Shown: piece after piece, positions 51,728 to 60,513 of the stretch
Layout: every line of letters begins with the position of its first letter
Numbering within the stretch: the stretch's first letter is position 1
NCBI RefSeq assembly: GCF_900101605.1
Contig: NZ_FMUR01000008.1
Location: 1 to 64,000 of the forward strand
Source of the DNA: Butyrivibrio hungatei
Lineage (GTDB): Bacteria > Bacillota > Clostridia > Lachnospirales > Lachnospiraceae
Length of the DNA stretch: 64,000 nt
Reading direction: 5' to 3'
The notes under the pieces: generated by a model
Databases searched by the model: none
What the model was told of the DNA's origin: nothing
The model's input: only the letters and a program-made list of their open reading frames with translations
Position numbers and translations under genes: made by a program

Positions 51728-52729
51728 TCATCTTTTCAGCACATAGTAAATATCTTTTGTATATAGCTTGGTACCATAAAAATCTTTTCTTGAGCATCCG
51801 GCACGGCCACCTCCTGCACATGCGCAGGCACAGGCGCAAGCACAGGCACATCCGCCGCCACCGCTGTGACCGTGATAACGGCTTCCGCTATTATTGGCAA
51901 TACCTTGCCCTATATAATACTTTGCACCCAGTCCCCTTTTTTCTGAATATCCATCTTCACGCATCGGCTTAAACATCTTCATAAGGACAATACATATAAG
52001 GAAGCCGCCTAACGGTATGACCAATAAAAGGATGCTGCCCAATCGCATATCCTCATTAGTATATAATCCGCTACTGTCATCTCCATATCGGGTATCCGAA
52101 GTTTTATCGCTCACATTGCCCGACATATAGTCATATTGATTTATGTCATAAGAAAGTTTTGCCGTTACTTTCGACTTATATCCACCGGCATCATTGATCC
52201 AAACATAATATCCGTTCTCAAGCCTCGGATTGCCTTTAACATCCAGGACCTCCTCCGCATTCCAACGAACTGCCACTTTGTCTACCGGCGTATCATCGAA
52301 CCATCCCGGAGTAAATTCATAATTGGCGCAATCTTTTTCCATTGTAAAAAGATTTTTTTGATGCAAAGAGAAATCAAGTACCAGTACGTCGCCTGCCCTA
52401 TATCTTTTATCAAGGTCAAGTCTTACGTAATCACCACCATCCCTGTAATATCCGATAGAATCAATATTACTTGAAATTGCTTTGTATTCATCGGCATATT
52501 TATTGGCTATTCCAACCTTTATCCAAGTTAACGGCCCCTCTGATTCACTATCCAATACCTCCCATACGATATGATACGAAATATCACAGGAGCCATCTTT
52601 ACGCATATCTACCGTCACTTCATAATCATGAATGTGATCTAAAGGTTTTGCCGCCTTTACAACCGGACAGTATAACAAACTTGCAAAAAAGATTATTGCA
52701 ACAGCAAACCCAAATATTCTTTTATTCAT
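51728..52729 (-). CDS. Secreted/membrane protein with C-terminal Cys-Ala repeat tail, candidate radical SAM substrate
   Basis: 333 residues. A signal peptide (about 1-26, ending KAA) leads to a beta-rich external domain (about 30-200) resembling the N-terminus of DUF2207-type proteins. One membrane helix lies at about 231-250. The cytoplasmic tail has HGHSGGGG (287-293), six Cys-Ala dipeptides (294-305), GGGRAGCS (306-313) and a basic aromatic end. The Cys codons mix TGT and TGC, and the Ala codons GCC, GCT and GCA, so the repeat is not recent slippage. The ATG overlaps the end of the radical SAM gene by eight bases. This arrangement suggests the tail is modified by that enzyme (inference). 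Confidence 0.85.
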   Translation of the reverse strand: MNKRIFGFAVAIIFFASLLYCPVVKAAKPLDHIHDYEVTVDMRKDGSCDISYHIVWEVLDSESEGPLTWIKVGIANKYADEYKAISSNIDSIGYYRDGGDYVRLDLDKRYRAGDVLVLDFSLHQKNLFTMEKDCANYEFTPGWFDDTPVDKVAVRWNAEEVLDVKGNPRLENGYYVWINDAGGYKSKVTAKLSYDINQYDYMSGNVSDKTSDTRYGDDSSGLYTNEDMRLGSILLLVIPLGGFLICIVLMKMFKPMREDGYSEKRGLGAKYYIGQGIANNSGSRYHGHSGGGGCACACACACACAGGGRAGCSRKDFYGTKLYTKDIYYVLKR

Positions 52730-54101
52730 GTACTACCTCCCCTTCATTCATTTTACGAAGAGGGCATATTCCGTCAGCCTTTGCAGACTCCATTCGAATC
52801 TTCTTACATTTTCGCCCATTCCAAATCTTCTTCCAAGAATCCTTGAGCATATCGCCAAGGGTATCATCGGATAGCCAACTTTGACATGGTATTACCCTAC
52901 CGTCCGGATTAATTGCCATATTGCTAAGGCATGCCCCGCAACTTGGTACGACCATGTGAAGCTGCGCTAATTTTCCACTATCAATCCATCCCGGAGATGT
53001 AAAATCTATTTCCATGTCATGATTGTCGGTATATTCTTTTGCAGCTCGTAATATTTCATATAATTCATCACTTGTAAGCTGGGATTGTCTTGATGCATCC
53101 GAAGTAGCATTTCCCGTAACAATCAAGCCTGAACAGGTCACATATCTCACACCTAATTCGTGCAGGAACTCCAGCATACCGACATAATCCTTATTAAGCG
53201 AACACAAAGGTGTATTAACACTTAAATTCAAGCCTGCTGCCAACGCATTTTTTATTCCGTTTATCGTATCTTTAAAATGCTTTGAACCTACCAGTTCATT
53301 ATGTATTTCCTCAATCTGCGAGTATAAAGTCACCTGAACACTGTCAAGTTCAGCATCCATCAGATCTTTTGACAACTGCTCTGTCAGAAGTATTCCGTTA
53401 GTATTTAATCGCGTCACAAACCATCTCGAATATCGAATCAGCTCAACTAAATCTTTTCGCAAAGTCGGCTCTCCACCGGTAAAGGTAATCTGTGGTATTC
53501 TTGCAGCCTTACAACGATCAATTATCTTCTTCCACTCATCAGTTGAAAGTTCTTTAGTTTCTGCATATTTTTGGCCTGCGGCGTAACAATGAAGGCAATG
53601 CTGATTACATGCCCATTTGCCGTCTTTTGTCATAGCTGATACCATAAGATCCATTCTATGTGGAGCCGTCATATGCGGTGCATACTCAGAAAGACTCATT
53701 ACTCCGATATCAATGGCCGGAACCTTATTTCTTGCAATGTCATCAAAAGTACTGACGATTGTTTGCAGGTCTTCTTTCAAAAGCTCATCTGATACGGTAG
53801 GGTATACGCTTCTTACGCGATGAAAAACTTCCGACATAATATCATCAAGAATCTCGCGGCTCATTTGTCCGTCACCAAAGCTGTTAACTCCTCGAATAAA
53901 CTCTGTTAAAAGAATCGCCCACGCCTCATTGATAGGCAGTACATCCTGACCGTTTAAAATGACCGTAGAAGGTACAAAATGAAATAATCTGAATTTTGGA
54001 GGAATCATGTGGATTCTGATCACCCCCGGTCCGTTGGGATTCCATGTAGTATGTACAACACCCTTCCACTCTTTTAATTCATATAATTTTTCACGAATCA
54101 T
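52722..54101 (-). CDS. Radical SAM/SPASM-like enzyme, probable modifier of the Cys-Ala tail protein
   Basis: 459 residues. The radical SAM cluster motif is CNQHCLHC (Cys165, 169, 172; CX3CX2C). GGEP at 209-212 is the SAM-binding block. The C-terminal part has Cys388, 391, 406, 432 and 446 (SCGAC, PDGRVIPCQSW, GICPLR), a SPASM-like auxiliary cluster domain. Residues about 43-125 (STVILNGQDV, then DLQTIVSTFDDIA) resemble a PqqD-like RiPP recognition element. Such enzymes install thioether or other crosslinks on peptide or protein substrates. The partner gene follows with an 8-base overlap. Confidence 0.93.
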   Translation of the reverse strand: MIREKLYELKEWKGVVHTTWNPNGPGVIRIHMIPPKFRLFHFVPSTVILNGQDVLPINEAWAILLTEFIRGVNSFGDGQMSREILDDIMSEVFHRVRSVYPTVSDELLKEDLQTIVSTFDDIARNKVPAIDIGVMSLSEYAPHMTAPHRMDLMVSAMTKDGKWACNQHCLHCYAAGQKYAETKELSTDEWKKIIDRCKAARIPQITFTGGEPTLRKDLVELIRYSRWFVTRLNTNGILLTEQLSKDLMDAELDSVQVTLYSQIEEIHNELVGSKHFKDTINGIKNALAAGLNLSVNTPLCSLNKDYVGMLEFLHELGVRYVTCSGLIVTGNATSDASRQSQLTSDELYEILRAAKEYTDNHDMEIDFTSPGWIDSGKLAQLHMVVPSCGACLSNMAINPDGRVIPCQSWLSDDTLGDMLKDSWKKIWNGRKCKKIRMESAKADGICPLRKMNEGEVVHE

Positions 54102-54148
54102 ATTTTTTCCCTATGTCATTTATTATGCTAATGTAGCTTTCCGACAAA

Positions 54149-55084
54149 TTACCACCATAAAAGAATGCACTGTATGGCATAATTTATTACAAACACCAAA
54201 AACAAATATATATATCCCCAGTAAGGTCTTAAATTTCCAATTCCGTCGTCTCGTACCAATCCGGTCTCATCCGACATTTTTTCTCTGATTTCCATTTCGT
54301 TCTTATAATTGAAATAAGCACCTTTTACCAAAAAATAAAAAACAAATATCTCAACTAATCCGCAAAGTATAGCCGTAGTAACCACTGCATTATGTCCACC
54401 GCTTATACTAAGTAATATAAGATATAGGAGCATGTTAAAAAACATTACTATCAACTGATGTTTACGACTTCTTTGGTAAAAACAGCGCTTATCCAGCAAA
54501 TCGATATTTTCTTTTGTGAACTTCGGCATTTTCTGTCTGATCATTGGATCTGCTCCTGCCAAATAATCAACGAACAGATTATATCGTTCTTCAGCTTTTT
54601 TTCGCTCGCCCAAAAGAGCCACATTATAAAAGAAAACTATCTTCTCAAATCCCAGTCGGAATTCAAAGCCACGGCTACCTATACGATAGTGTCCGGCATT
54701 TATGGAGTCTGCCCATTCACTGTAACTGTGCTGTTTCGTAATACCAAACGGCCACTCATACAAGATTCCGGATGGAATCATTCTAAGTACACGCTCATTT
54801 CTCATTTTCCTAAATAATGCTTTCAAAAACATCAGATATACACTCAACACAAACAATATGACCGCGATGACTTTTGTTTCTACACTGACTTGTCCGTTAT
54901 CATCCAAAATAACTACAGCAACCACAAAAAATGCCATAAATACGAAAAAGCCCAGCAAAACCCACAAGCCGTCATATGCTCTGTCACCTATTTCTGCGCG
55001 CGGTATATCCCTTATATTTTTAATCTGCGTTTTTAACTTTTTTTCTTTTTTGGTCTTACCGGCTTTAAAATTTTTTCTTTTCAT
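54149..55084 (-). CDS. Multi-helix membrane protein of the radical SAM operon
   Basis: 311 residues. A very basic N-terminus (KRKNFKAGKTKKEKKLK) precedes five predicted membrane helices at about 38-60, 72-90, 209-227, 232-254 and 288-310. The cytoplasmic segment between the second and third (about 100-200) contains YRIGSRGFEFRLGFEKIVFF, somewhat like YcxB-type domains. It lies 47 bases upstream of the radical SAM gene and is probably the first gene of the operon. The role is unknown; transport, anchoring or immunity are possible. Confidence 0.8.
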   Translation of the reverse strand: MKRKNFKAGKTKKEKKLKTQIKNIRDIPRAEIGDRAYDGLWVLLGFFVFMAFFVVAVVILDDNGQVSVETKVIAVILFVLSVYLMFLKALFRKMRNERVLRMIPSGILYEWPFGITKQHSYSEWADSINAGHYRIGSRGFEFRLGFEKIVFFYNVALLGERKKAEERYNLFVDYLAGADPMIRQKMPKFTKENIDLLDKRCFYQRSRKHQLIVMFFNMLLYLILLSISGGHNAVVTTAILCGLVEIFVFYFLVKGAYFNYKNEMEIREKMSDETGLVRDDGIGNLRPYWGYIYLFLVFVINYAIQCILLWW

Positions 55085-55113
55085 CGCTTTTATACCATAT
55101 ACGTAGTGGCTCT

Positions 55114-55923
55114 TTATAATGCTTCATCCTCAAGCCACTTCGCAACCCCGTCCTCATTGTTGGAAAGAATGACTCCCGTAGCAACTTTCTTAAGGTCTTC
55201 ATGCGCATTGCTGACCGCATAACCTTCATCCGCAGCCTGAAAAAGATCTATATCATTTTTGCCGTCGCCAAAAGCCACGACTTTATCGCAACCGATCATC
55301 TCACGAAGCTGCCTGACCGCATTTGCCTTTGAAGCAGTCTTGGGCAAAATCTCAAGCCACTGATCGCCGGTATAGATATCTTTTTGAAAAACGCAGTGAT
55401 AATCATGCTTGTACCGCTCATACATCGGTGCAAGCTTCTCCGTCTCATCGATGCAAGAAATGTAAAAGATATTTCCCTTTTTCAGATCTTTATAATCATC
55501 AATCGCATTGGTCCTGATATCGCCTTTGCGGGAATTTATGAATGTATTCATGCCCTTTGTACAAAGCTTTGGGACAAAAGAAAACTTCTCTTTTCCGTCA
55601 ACAATCCCATACACGATAGGATATATATCATGCGAAAAAAGATCCTCCAAAACATCATTCACACTGTCATCAAAGTAATTGGCGCGAAGCACTTCCTCTG
55701 TGACATTGTCAATGATAAAAGCACCGTTATAAACGATCAACGGTATCTTGGCACTAAGCCCTTTTGTTACTTTTTTGGCCGTGATCAGGGAACGCGCCGT
55801 TGCATAAGAAAAAAGCATTCCCTTGCTCACAAGCGTATTTATCGTATTGTTTGTATATTCTGACATCTGCTCGTCACTTCGAAGTAACGTTCCGTCAAGA
55901 TCTGACACATATAATGTCTTCAT
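55114..55923 (-). CDS. HAD-family (Cof-type) phosphatase
   Basis: 269 residues. Motif I is YVSDLDGTLL, with the nucleophile Asp. SYATARSLITAKKV is motif II. The C-terminal VVAFGDGKNDIDLFQAADEG is motif IV of the Cof/IIB subclass. A cap domain lies between them. The family dephosphorylates sugar phosphates or flavin precursors. It starts two bases after the TSCPD gene end, so the two are cotranscribed. Confidence 0.93.
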   Translation of the reverse strand: MKTLYVSDLDGTLLRSDEQMSEYTNNTINTLVSKGMLFSYATARSLITAKKVTKGLSAKIPLIVYNGAFIIDNVTEEVLRANYFDDSVNDVLEDLFSHDIYPIVYGIVDGKEKFSFVPKLCTKGMNTFINSRKGDIRTNAIDDYKDLKKGNIFYISCIDETEKLAPMYERYKHDYHCVFQKDIYTGDQWLEILPKTASKANAVRQLREMIGCDKVVAFGDGKNDIDLFQAADEGYAVSNAHEDLKKVATGVILSNNEDGVAKWLEDEAL

Positions 55924-55925
55924 AT

Positions 55926-56174
55926 TTAAGCAAGCGCCTCCTCAAGCGCCTTTGAAAGCTGATCTGCGCATGATGTGCCTCGTCCGCCGCAGTCATTTCC
56001 TTTAAGAATCTCTGCAGCATGCTTTGCATCCTGCCCCTCAAGAAGTCTGCCGATAGCTTTGAGATTTCCGTTACATCCGCCTTTAAAACTAAGACCTGAG
56101 ATCTTGCCATTCTCATCAAGGTCAAAATTGATTTCCGTAGAACATACTCCCTTCGGATTATAAGTATAGTGCAT
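55926..56174 (-). CDS. TSCPD-domain protein (TIGR03905 family)
   Basis: 82 residues from ATG 56174, chosen since GGAGG lies eight bases upstream and an earlier ATG (56189) sits within that site. The family features are YNPKGVCS at the N-terminus, FKGGCNGNLKAIGRLLEGQ and CGGRGTSCADQLSKAL, with conserved Cys residues. The domain also occurs at the C-terminus of class II ribonucleotide reductases and may bind metal. The function of the free form is unknown. Confidence 0.93.
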   Translation of the reverse strand: MHYTYNPKGVCSTEINFDLDENGKISGLSFKGGCNGNLKAIGRLLEGQDAKHAAEILKGNDCGGRGTSCADQLSKALEEALA

Positions 56175-56256
56175 AAGATATTCCTCCATGTTTCAAAAAA
56201 TGTTTTAATAACATTTTCAATCATACAATTTCTTAGGTCTATATAAAATGCTTTTT

Positions 56257-56712
56257 TCACAAATTATATTGCATAAAATTCCCGTTGTGCACAAAGCCGC
56301 ACGCAGTATAGAGTTTGACGCCCATATCGGACGCAGTGATCTGAATCGCACCGCAGCCGTACTTTCTTGCATCATCCATAACTTTGGTCAAAAGATCTTT
56401 TGCAATCCCTCTGCGCCTGTAGCTTGGATCTGTATACATGCTCGAAATAAGTCCGATTTTGCCGCTTGGGCACCCGAAGTACGGTGGCTTCTCGACAAAA
56501 GACATTCCGCTTGTTCCCACAATCTTTTCGCCATCAAGCGCAAGCCATGATACAAACGTCCCGTCATTGAGATGTCTTCTGTAATAGTCATTCAGCGCAG
56601 GGCGCAGATCGACGTCATCCTTCGCCCCCTCTTCGCGAAGCTGCGTGATTCGCATTTCAATGAAAATTGCGAGATCCTCTTCTGTTAATCTTCTGTAGGT
56701 AACGCTATTCAT
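56257..56712 (-). CDS. GNAT-family N-acetyltransferase
   Basis: 151 residues from ATG 56712 (GGGAGG upstream). SSMYTDPSYRRRGIAKDLLT is motif A, followed by GAIQITASDMGVKLYTACGF. Substrate unknown. The gap 56713-56844 holds a short GC-rich stretch with AGGCCT inverted copies but no gene. Confidence 0.92.
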   Translation of the reverse strand: MNSVTYRRLTEEDLAIFIEMRITQLREEGAKDDVDLRPALNDYYRRHLNDGTFVSWLALDGEKIVGTSGMSFVEKPPYFGCPSGKIGLISSMYTDPSYRRRGIAKDLLTKVMDDARKYGCGAIQITASDMGVKLYTACGFVHNGNFMQYNL

Positions 56713-56844
56713 GTGCACCTCCCACGTATGCCGTTCAACCGTTCGTGTGGTTTATTCGGTGGCTGTAGTGCTTCGTCGCTCAAGGCCTTCTCTGGCGCCT
56801 TTAGAGGCCTCTCTCCCCTCTCTATGTCACGTCTTTTTTCAATA

Positions 56845-57480
56845 TCACTCCGATGTATTTTCAAAGTCCATCCGAACAAATGCCTTCCCGTTTGGCAAGC
56901 TTTCCTTAATTCTACGTCTCGCAAAATATCCTATTCGCTCCATCACTTCCGCAAGCTCCTTTTCATCCATCTGATGATGAACCTCTTCGAGCTTGTCAAA
57001 AGAATGCACATAGGGCGAATCGGAAACCCAATTGCAGACATCCTCATTAATCTGAATAACGCAAGAAACATAGCGGGGCTTCACCGCAGAAACCACCTTT
57101 GCAAAAAAATCATAACCGATATACTCGATCAATAGATTTGCTATCAAAAGCTCTACCTGCGGCAATTTCTCAGATTCGGAAAAAAAATCGGCCTTAAGAA
57201 GTTTAAGTGCGCCTAAATCAACTTCCTCTGCATATCTTGTCGCCACAGCCTCGAGGTAATTCTCGTTAATATCAACGCCGTAAACGGTACTATACTTGCC
57301 GTAGTCCACGTGCTCCAAGCCATTCCCGCCGGCAACACCCAAAACCATTGCCGTAGTCACGGGATACTCGCCAAACTGCGCTTTCATAATAGAATTAAGC
57401 GTCTGGAGCTGCTTTACGGAATCAAGCTGCATGTGATTCTCGTAGTCCTCCAAACTAATCTCTTCCCACGGATTTTTCAT
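56845..57480 (-). CDS. Class I SAM-dependent methyltransferase
   Basis: 211 residues from ATG 57480 (AGGAG six bases upstream). MVLGVAGGNGLEHVD is motif I (normally GxGxG), VYGVDINENYLE is motif II, and LLIANLLIEYIG marks motif IV. This matches a clostridial methyltransferase family of unknown substrate. It starts 15 bases after the flavin-type oxidase gene and is probably in one operon. Confidence 0.88.
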   Translation of the reverse strand: MKNPWEEISLEDYENHMQLDSVKQLQTLNSIMKAQFGEYPVTTAMVLGVAGGNGLEHVDYGKYSTVYGVDINENYLEAVATRYAEEVDLGALKLLKADFFSESEKLPQVELLIANLLIEYIGYDFFAKVVSAVKPRYVSCVIQINEDVCNWVSDSPYVHSFDKLEEVHHQMDEKELAEVMERIGYFARRRIKESLPNGKAFVRMDFENTSE

Positions 57481-57495
57481 CGTCACTCCTGTAGC

Positions 57496-57972
57496 TCATT
57501 CTTCTTTGACTTTCTTTCCGGTCATGTGCTCCGGCGTAAGTTCAAAGCACTGCACTCTTGGGAAAAAGAACTTGAGCTCTTTTGCAAGAAACTTCTCATC
57601 GTCCGTGAATTTTTTTACCATGGCAACGCAGATCTTCTTTGCCTTCTCTTCGTCTTCCACAAGGGTTATCCTGCCGAAAGTGATAATGCTCTTAAAATGA
57701 ATCGCCCACTCGCCCTCTTCGCGGTAGTCCTCATCGTAAACAGTATAGCAGGCTTTGTCGCAAGACTTGATCGCATCGACCTTGTGCCCGTCTTTTGCCC
57801 CGTGGAAATAAATCTTTCCGTCCTCTTCACAATACCAGTGCACAAGCGGCACTCCGTAAGGATATCCGTCGTCGCCTATAAGTGAAAGCACACCTCTCTT
57901 GGTATTCTTAAGAACCTCTATACACTCTTCATCTGTGATCTGCTGGCCAAATCTTCTCATTTTTCTAAACAT
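57496..57972 (-). CDS. Pyridoxamine 5'-phosphate oxidase-family (NimA-like) flavoprotein
   Basis: 158 residues from ATG 57972 (AGGAGAT upstream). RRFGQQITDEECIEVLKNTK and GVLSLIGDDGYPYGVPLVHW, then YFHGAKDGHKVDAIKSCDKA, match the NimA-like split-barrel group that binds FMN. Some members reduce nitroimidazoles; the natural substrate is unknown. Confidence 0.92.
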   Translation of the reverse strand: MFRKMRRFGQQITDEECIEVLKNTKRGVLSLIGDDGYPYGVPLVHWYCEEDGKIYFHGAKDGHKVDAIKSCDKACYTVYDEDYREEGEWAIHFKSIITFGRITLVEDEEKAKKICVAMVKKFTDDEKFLAKELKFFFPRVQCFELTPEHMTGKKVKEE

Positions 57973-57984
57973 ATACATCTCCTA

Positions 57985-58368
57985 TCAGATCGTAATCTCT
58001 ATCTGGTTTCCTTCGATTCCCACGATGCAACTCTCGTAGTAGCCATCGCCGGTCGTACGCGGACCGCTCGCAACATCATAGCCTGCAGCTTTAAGGTTCT
58101 CAGTCAACTCATCAACCTTCTCTTTGCTGCCTACAGAAAAAGCTATGTGAATGAACCCCGTGCGATTGAGCGGCTTATCCATATCATCCAAGCTGGGCTT
58201 ATTCATAAGCTCAAGTCGCGCCCCGTCGTCAAAAGAAATAAAGAATGATCTAAAATCTGTTTTTTCATTATGATAACCGCCGTTGGATGTTCCGCCAAGA
58301 TATTTCACAAAGAAATCCCTGGCCGCTTCCAAATCATTTACATACATCGCAATATGCTCTATCTTCAT
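57985..58368 (-). CDS. VOC-family (glyoxalase-like) protein
   Basis: 127 residues, two beta-alpha-beta modules. [20 protein letters not shown] with a metal-ligand His, [36 protein letters not shown] and GNQIEITI supply the usual metal positions. AAGGAGG lies upstream. Could be a lyase or resistance protein; unknown. Confidence 0.92.
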   Translation of the reverse strand: MKIEHIAMYVNDLEAARDFFVKYLGGTSNGGYHNEKTDFRSFFISFDDGARLELMNKPSLDDMDKPLNRTGFIHIAFSVGSKEKVDELTENLKAAGYDVASGPRTTGDGYYESCIVGIEGNQIEITI

Positions 58369-58441
58369 CTGCTGCCTCCTTAGATATAATTCCTCATTCC
58401 GTCATCATTCCAGAGTACCTACTCGCCTAAATTGTTATTTT

Positions 58442-58498
58442 GCGTAAAAAGTCGAGTTATTTGATGACAGCAGCACTAGTGTAGCACTCTTTTTACGC
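58442..58498 (-). terminator. Probable long-loop terminator after a methyltransferase gene
   Basis: GCGTAAAAAG (58442-58451) pairs with CTTTTTACGC (58489-58498) across a 37-base loop. The right arm overlaps the stop codon of the gene ending at 58493. The loop has its own weak pairing (GTGCTACACTAGTGCTGCTG on minus). Confidence 0.5.
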
Positions 58499-59263
58499 CT
58501 TCTTCATCTTAATGATCATATACACCGGATTCTCAACAAAGCTCTCGTACCTGTAAATCTGCGTTTCCTTCCACTCTTCCGGCGCCATTGGCTCACATAC
58601 CTTCTCAATCGTAAGTCCCGCTCCAACTATGGCATTTACATAGTCCGAAAAAGTATGATGATAACTTTTGCTGAGATGATTCTCGTAGTCATCGTTGTAC
58701 TCAAGCCACGGCTGGATGTACGCCCTCATCGCTTTGTCCATGTATCTGACGTTCCACTCGTCATCCTCCGGAAAAGAACTGTCTTCATGCTCAACAGGAT
58801 ACATCGCTGAATATACAGGATTTATCACGGAAAAGATACACTCCCCGCCCTCTTTAAGGCTTTTTGCCACATTCTCAAACAGCTGCTTCAAATTCTCAAT
58901 GTAATGACTCGTTGTCGATGAAAAAATAAAGTCGACAGGCTCCTCTATTACCTCTTTACATGTTGCCGCATCATGTTGCACAAATTCAGACTTTGAGCCA
59001 TCTGCATCAGCTTTTTCTTTGGCAATCTTAAGCATCTCTTCCGAAAGGTCAATTCCTACAATCTTCGCCGGCTCACTCTTTTCTAAAAGAAAAGTAAATA
59101 TCCCCGTACCACAGCCTAAATCTACTACTACCTTTCCCTTTAGGTCAGGAAGCAGTTCCTTAATGCACGGCCATTCAATGCAGTAGCTATATGAATTCTC
59201 CGCATTGTTAAACTCCTCATAAGCCTTTGCCATGCTGTTCCAATCTATTTTTATCTCATTCAT
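58493..59263 (-). CDS. Class I SAM-dependent methyltransferase
   Basis: 256 residues. VVDLGCGTGIFTFLLEK is motif I, KIVGIDLSEEMLKIAKEKAD is motif II and DFIFSSTTSHYIENL is motif IV. The C-terminal extension with a SYHHTFSDYVNAIVGAGLTI block is typical of small-molecule methyltransferases of the UbiE/BioC type. Substrate unknown. Confidence 0.92.
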   Translation of the reverse strand: MNEIKIDWNSMAKAYEEFNNAENSYSYCIEWPCIKELLPDLKGKVVVDLGCGTGIFTFLLEKSEPAKIVGIDLSEEMLKIAKEKADADGSKSEFVQHDAATCKEVIEEPVDFIFSSTTSHYIENLKQLFENVAKSLKEGGECIFSVINPVYSAMYPVEHEDSSFPEDDEWNVRYMDKAMRAYIQPWLEYNDDYENHLSKSYHHTFSDYVNAIVGAGLTIEKVCEPMAPEEWKETQIYRYESFVENPVYMIIKMKKA

Positions 59264-59285
59264 TTCTTATTTCACCATTATGTCC

Positions 59286-59858
59286 TTATCTAATTTCTGT
59301 CCTATATTCCTCAATAAACCCTTCGATATATTCATGCCGCTGAAGTGCCATCTTTTTAGCTTCTTCTGTGTTCATCTCATCTTTTAGAAGCAGAAGTTTG
59401 TCATAAAAATGCTGAATAGAATCATCCAAAGATCTTCCGACTTTTCCGCCATAGGCAAACGTTCTCGCTATTCCCACAGCGCCAATCGCATCAAGTCTGT
59501 CCGCATCCTGAACAATCTGTCCTTCGATGCTCTCCGGCTTCTTGCCCCTGTTCTTGCTAAAAGAAACTCCATTTATGATCACACAGATCTGCTCAATCTC
59601 TTTTTCTCCAAGATCATTACTTGTCAAAAAAGCTCTCGCATTAGCATTATCCTTTGTATCAAATAACTTGTGATCATCAACGTCATGAAGTAGTGCTGCA
59701 AGCGCCACAACCTCGTTGTCACACTCATGATAACGCTCCGCCAATTTCATAGCATTTGCATAAACTCGCATCGAATGCTCTGCATCGTGTCCATCCGCGT
59801 TATTCCTGAAAATTTCTTCTATATATCTTTTTGCATTTTCAATTATTGTAGTACTCAA
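59286..59858 (-). CDS. HD-domain phosphohydrolase
   Basis: 190 residues, starting at TTG with GAGGTG upstream. [20 protein letters not shown] provides the first His, [15 protein letters not shown] the HD pair, and [20 protein letters not shown] the final Asp of the YedJ-like HD family. Likely a nucleotide or phosphoester hydrolase. Confidence 0.92.
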   Translation of the reverse strand: MSTTIIENAKRYIEEIFRNNADGHDAEHSMRVYANAMKLAERYHECDNEVVALAALLHDVDDHKLFDTKDNANARAFLTSNDLGEKEIEQICVIINGVSFSKNRGKKPESIEGQIVQDADRLDAIGAVGIARTFAYGGKVGRSLDDSIQHFYDKLLLLKDEMNTEEAKKMALQRHEYIEGFIEEYRTEIR

Positions 59859-59880
59859 CTCCGCACCTCACTCTTAATTA

Positions 59881-59912
59881 ATGAACCACTATCCCCGTCC
59901 CCCATGGTTCAT
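59881..59912 (-). repeat. G-rich 3'-end hairpin repeat, copy D
   Basis: ATGAACCA (59881-59888) pairs with TGGTTCAT (59905-59912). The minus strand core is GGGGGACGGGGATAGTGG. It supplies the last codons (NHGGRG) and TAG of the HAD gene ending at 59889. Confidence 0.78.
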
Positions 59913-60503
59913 TACCTTCTCCCGTATCATTTCCCAGTCAAAGCACCTTGTATAATTCTCACCGGGTAGTTCGCACTCTCTGTTCCACGGTCTGTCATAG
60001 ACCATAACCTTGAGATTTGGCAAATGTTCGAAGAATTTAAAAGCCATAGGCGAATCCTCAACGGCGTAGTCAAAGTTCATCTTATAATAGTCTTCGAGCT
60101 CCAGCGTAAATTCGCTGTTTTTGATAAACGAGTCCCTGCCATATTTGTTCAGGCAAAAAAGTGTCGCGTGCTCAAGTCCGTGATTATCAAGCCATTTGCG
60201 CGAAGCATCGTAAGCGCTCGACGGACGCCCCGTTATGATATAAACCTCATGCCCACAGTCAATCCACTCATTTATCACCTTAGAAGCCCCGGGCGTCTCA
60301 TCATATGAAAGGAGCACCTCAGTGCGATGCCCTTCCAGCATAAGCTGCTCATACTCATCATCTGTAAGTTCAAAAGACTGTTGCAAATTGAAAAAACGCA
60401 CCTCCTCATAAGGAACATCTTTTCCGAAAAGTCTCTTTGCAATCTCCGTAAACGCCCTTGCCGTCTCGCAAAGGCAGTCATCAAAATCTATATAAATCTT
60501 CAT
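59889..60503 (-). CDS. HAD-like 5'(3')-deoxyribonucleotidase-type phosphatase
   Basis: 204 residues. MKIYIDFDDCLCETARAFTE is motif I, with the nucleophile Asp and second Asp; EVYIITGRPSSAYDASRKWL is motif II. The length and layout resemble the NT5C/YqfW nucleotidase group. The C-terminus MNHGGRG derives from a dispersed hairpin repeat. Substrate unknown. Confidence 0.88.
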   Translation of the reverse strand: MKIYIDFDDCLCETARAFTEIAKRLFGKDVPYEEVRFFNLQQSFELTDDEYEQLMLEGHRTEVLLSYDETPGASKVINEWIDCGHEVYIITGRPSSAYDASRKWLDNHGLEHATLFCLNKYGRDSFIKNSEFTLELEDYYKMNFDYAVEDSPMAFKFFEHLPNLKVMVYDRPWNRECELPGENYTRCFDWEMIREKVMNHGGRG

Positions 60504-60513
60504 TTTGCAAACC

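Noticed and set aside
52722..54101. Radical SAM gene as a plain metabolic SPASM enzyme unrelated to its neighbour
   Set aside because: The eight-base overlap with the Cys-Ala protein gene and the RRE-like N-terminal region make a modification pair more likely, though this is not proven.
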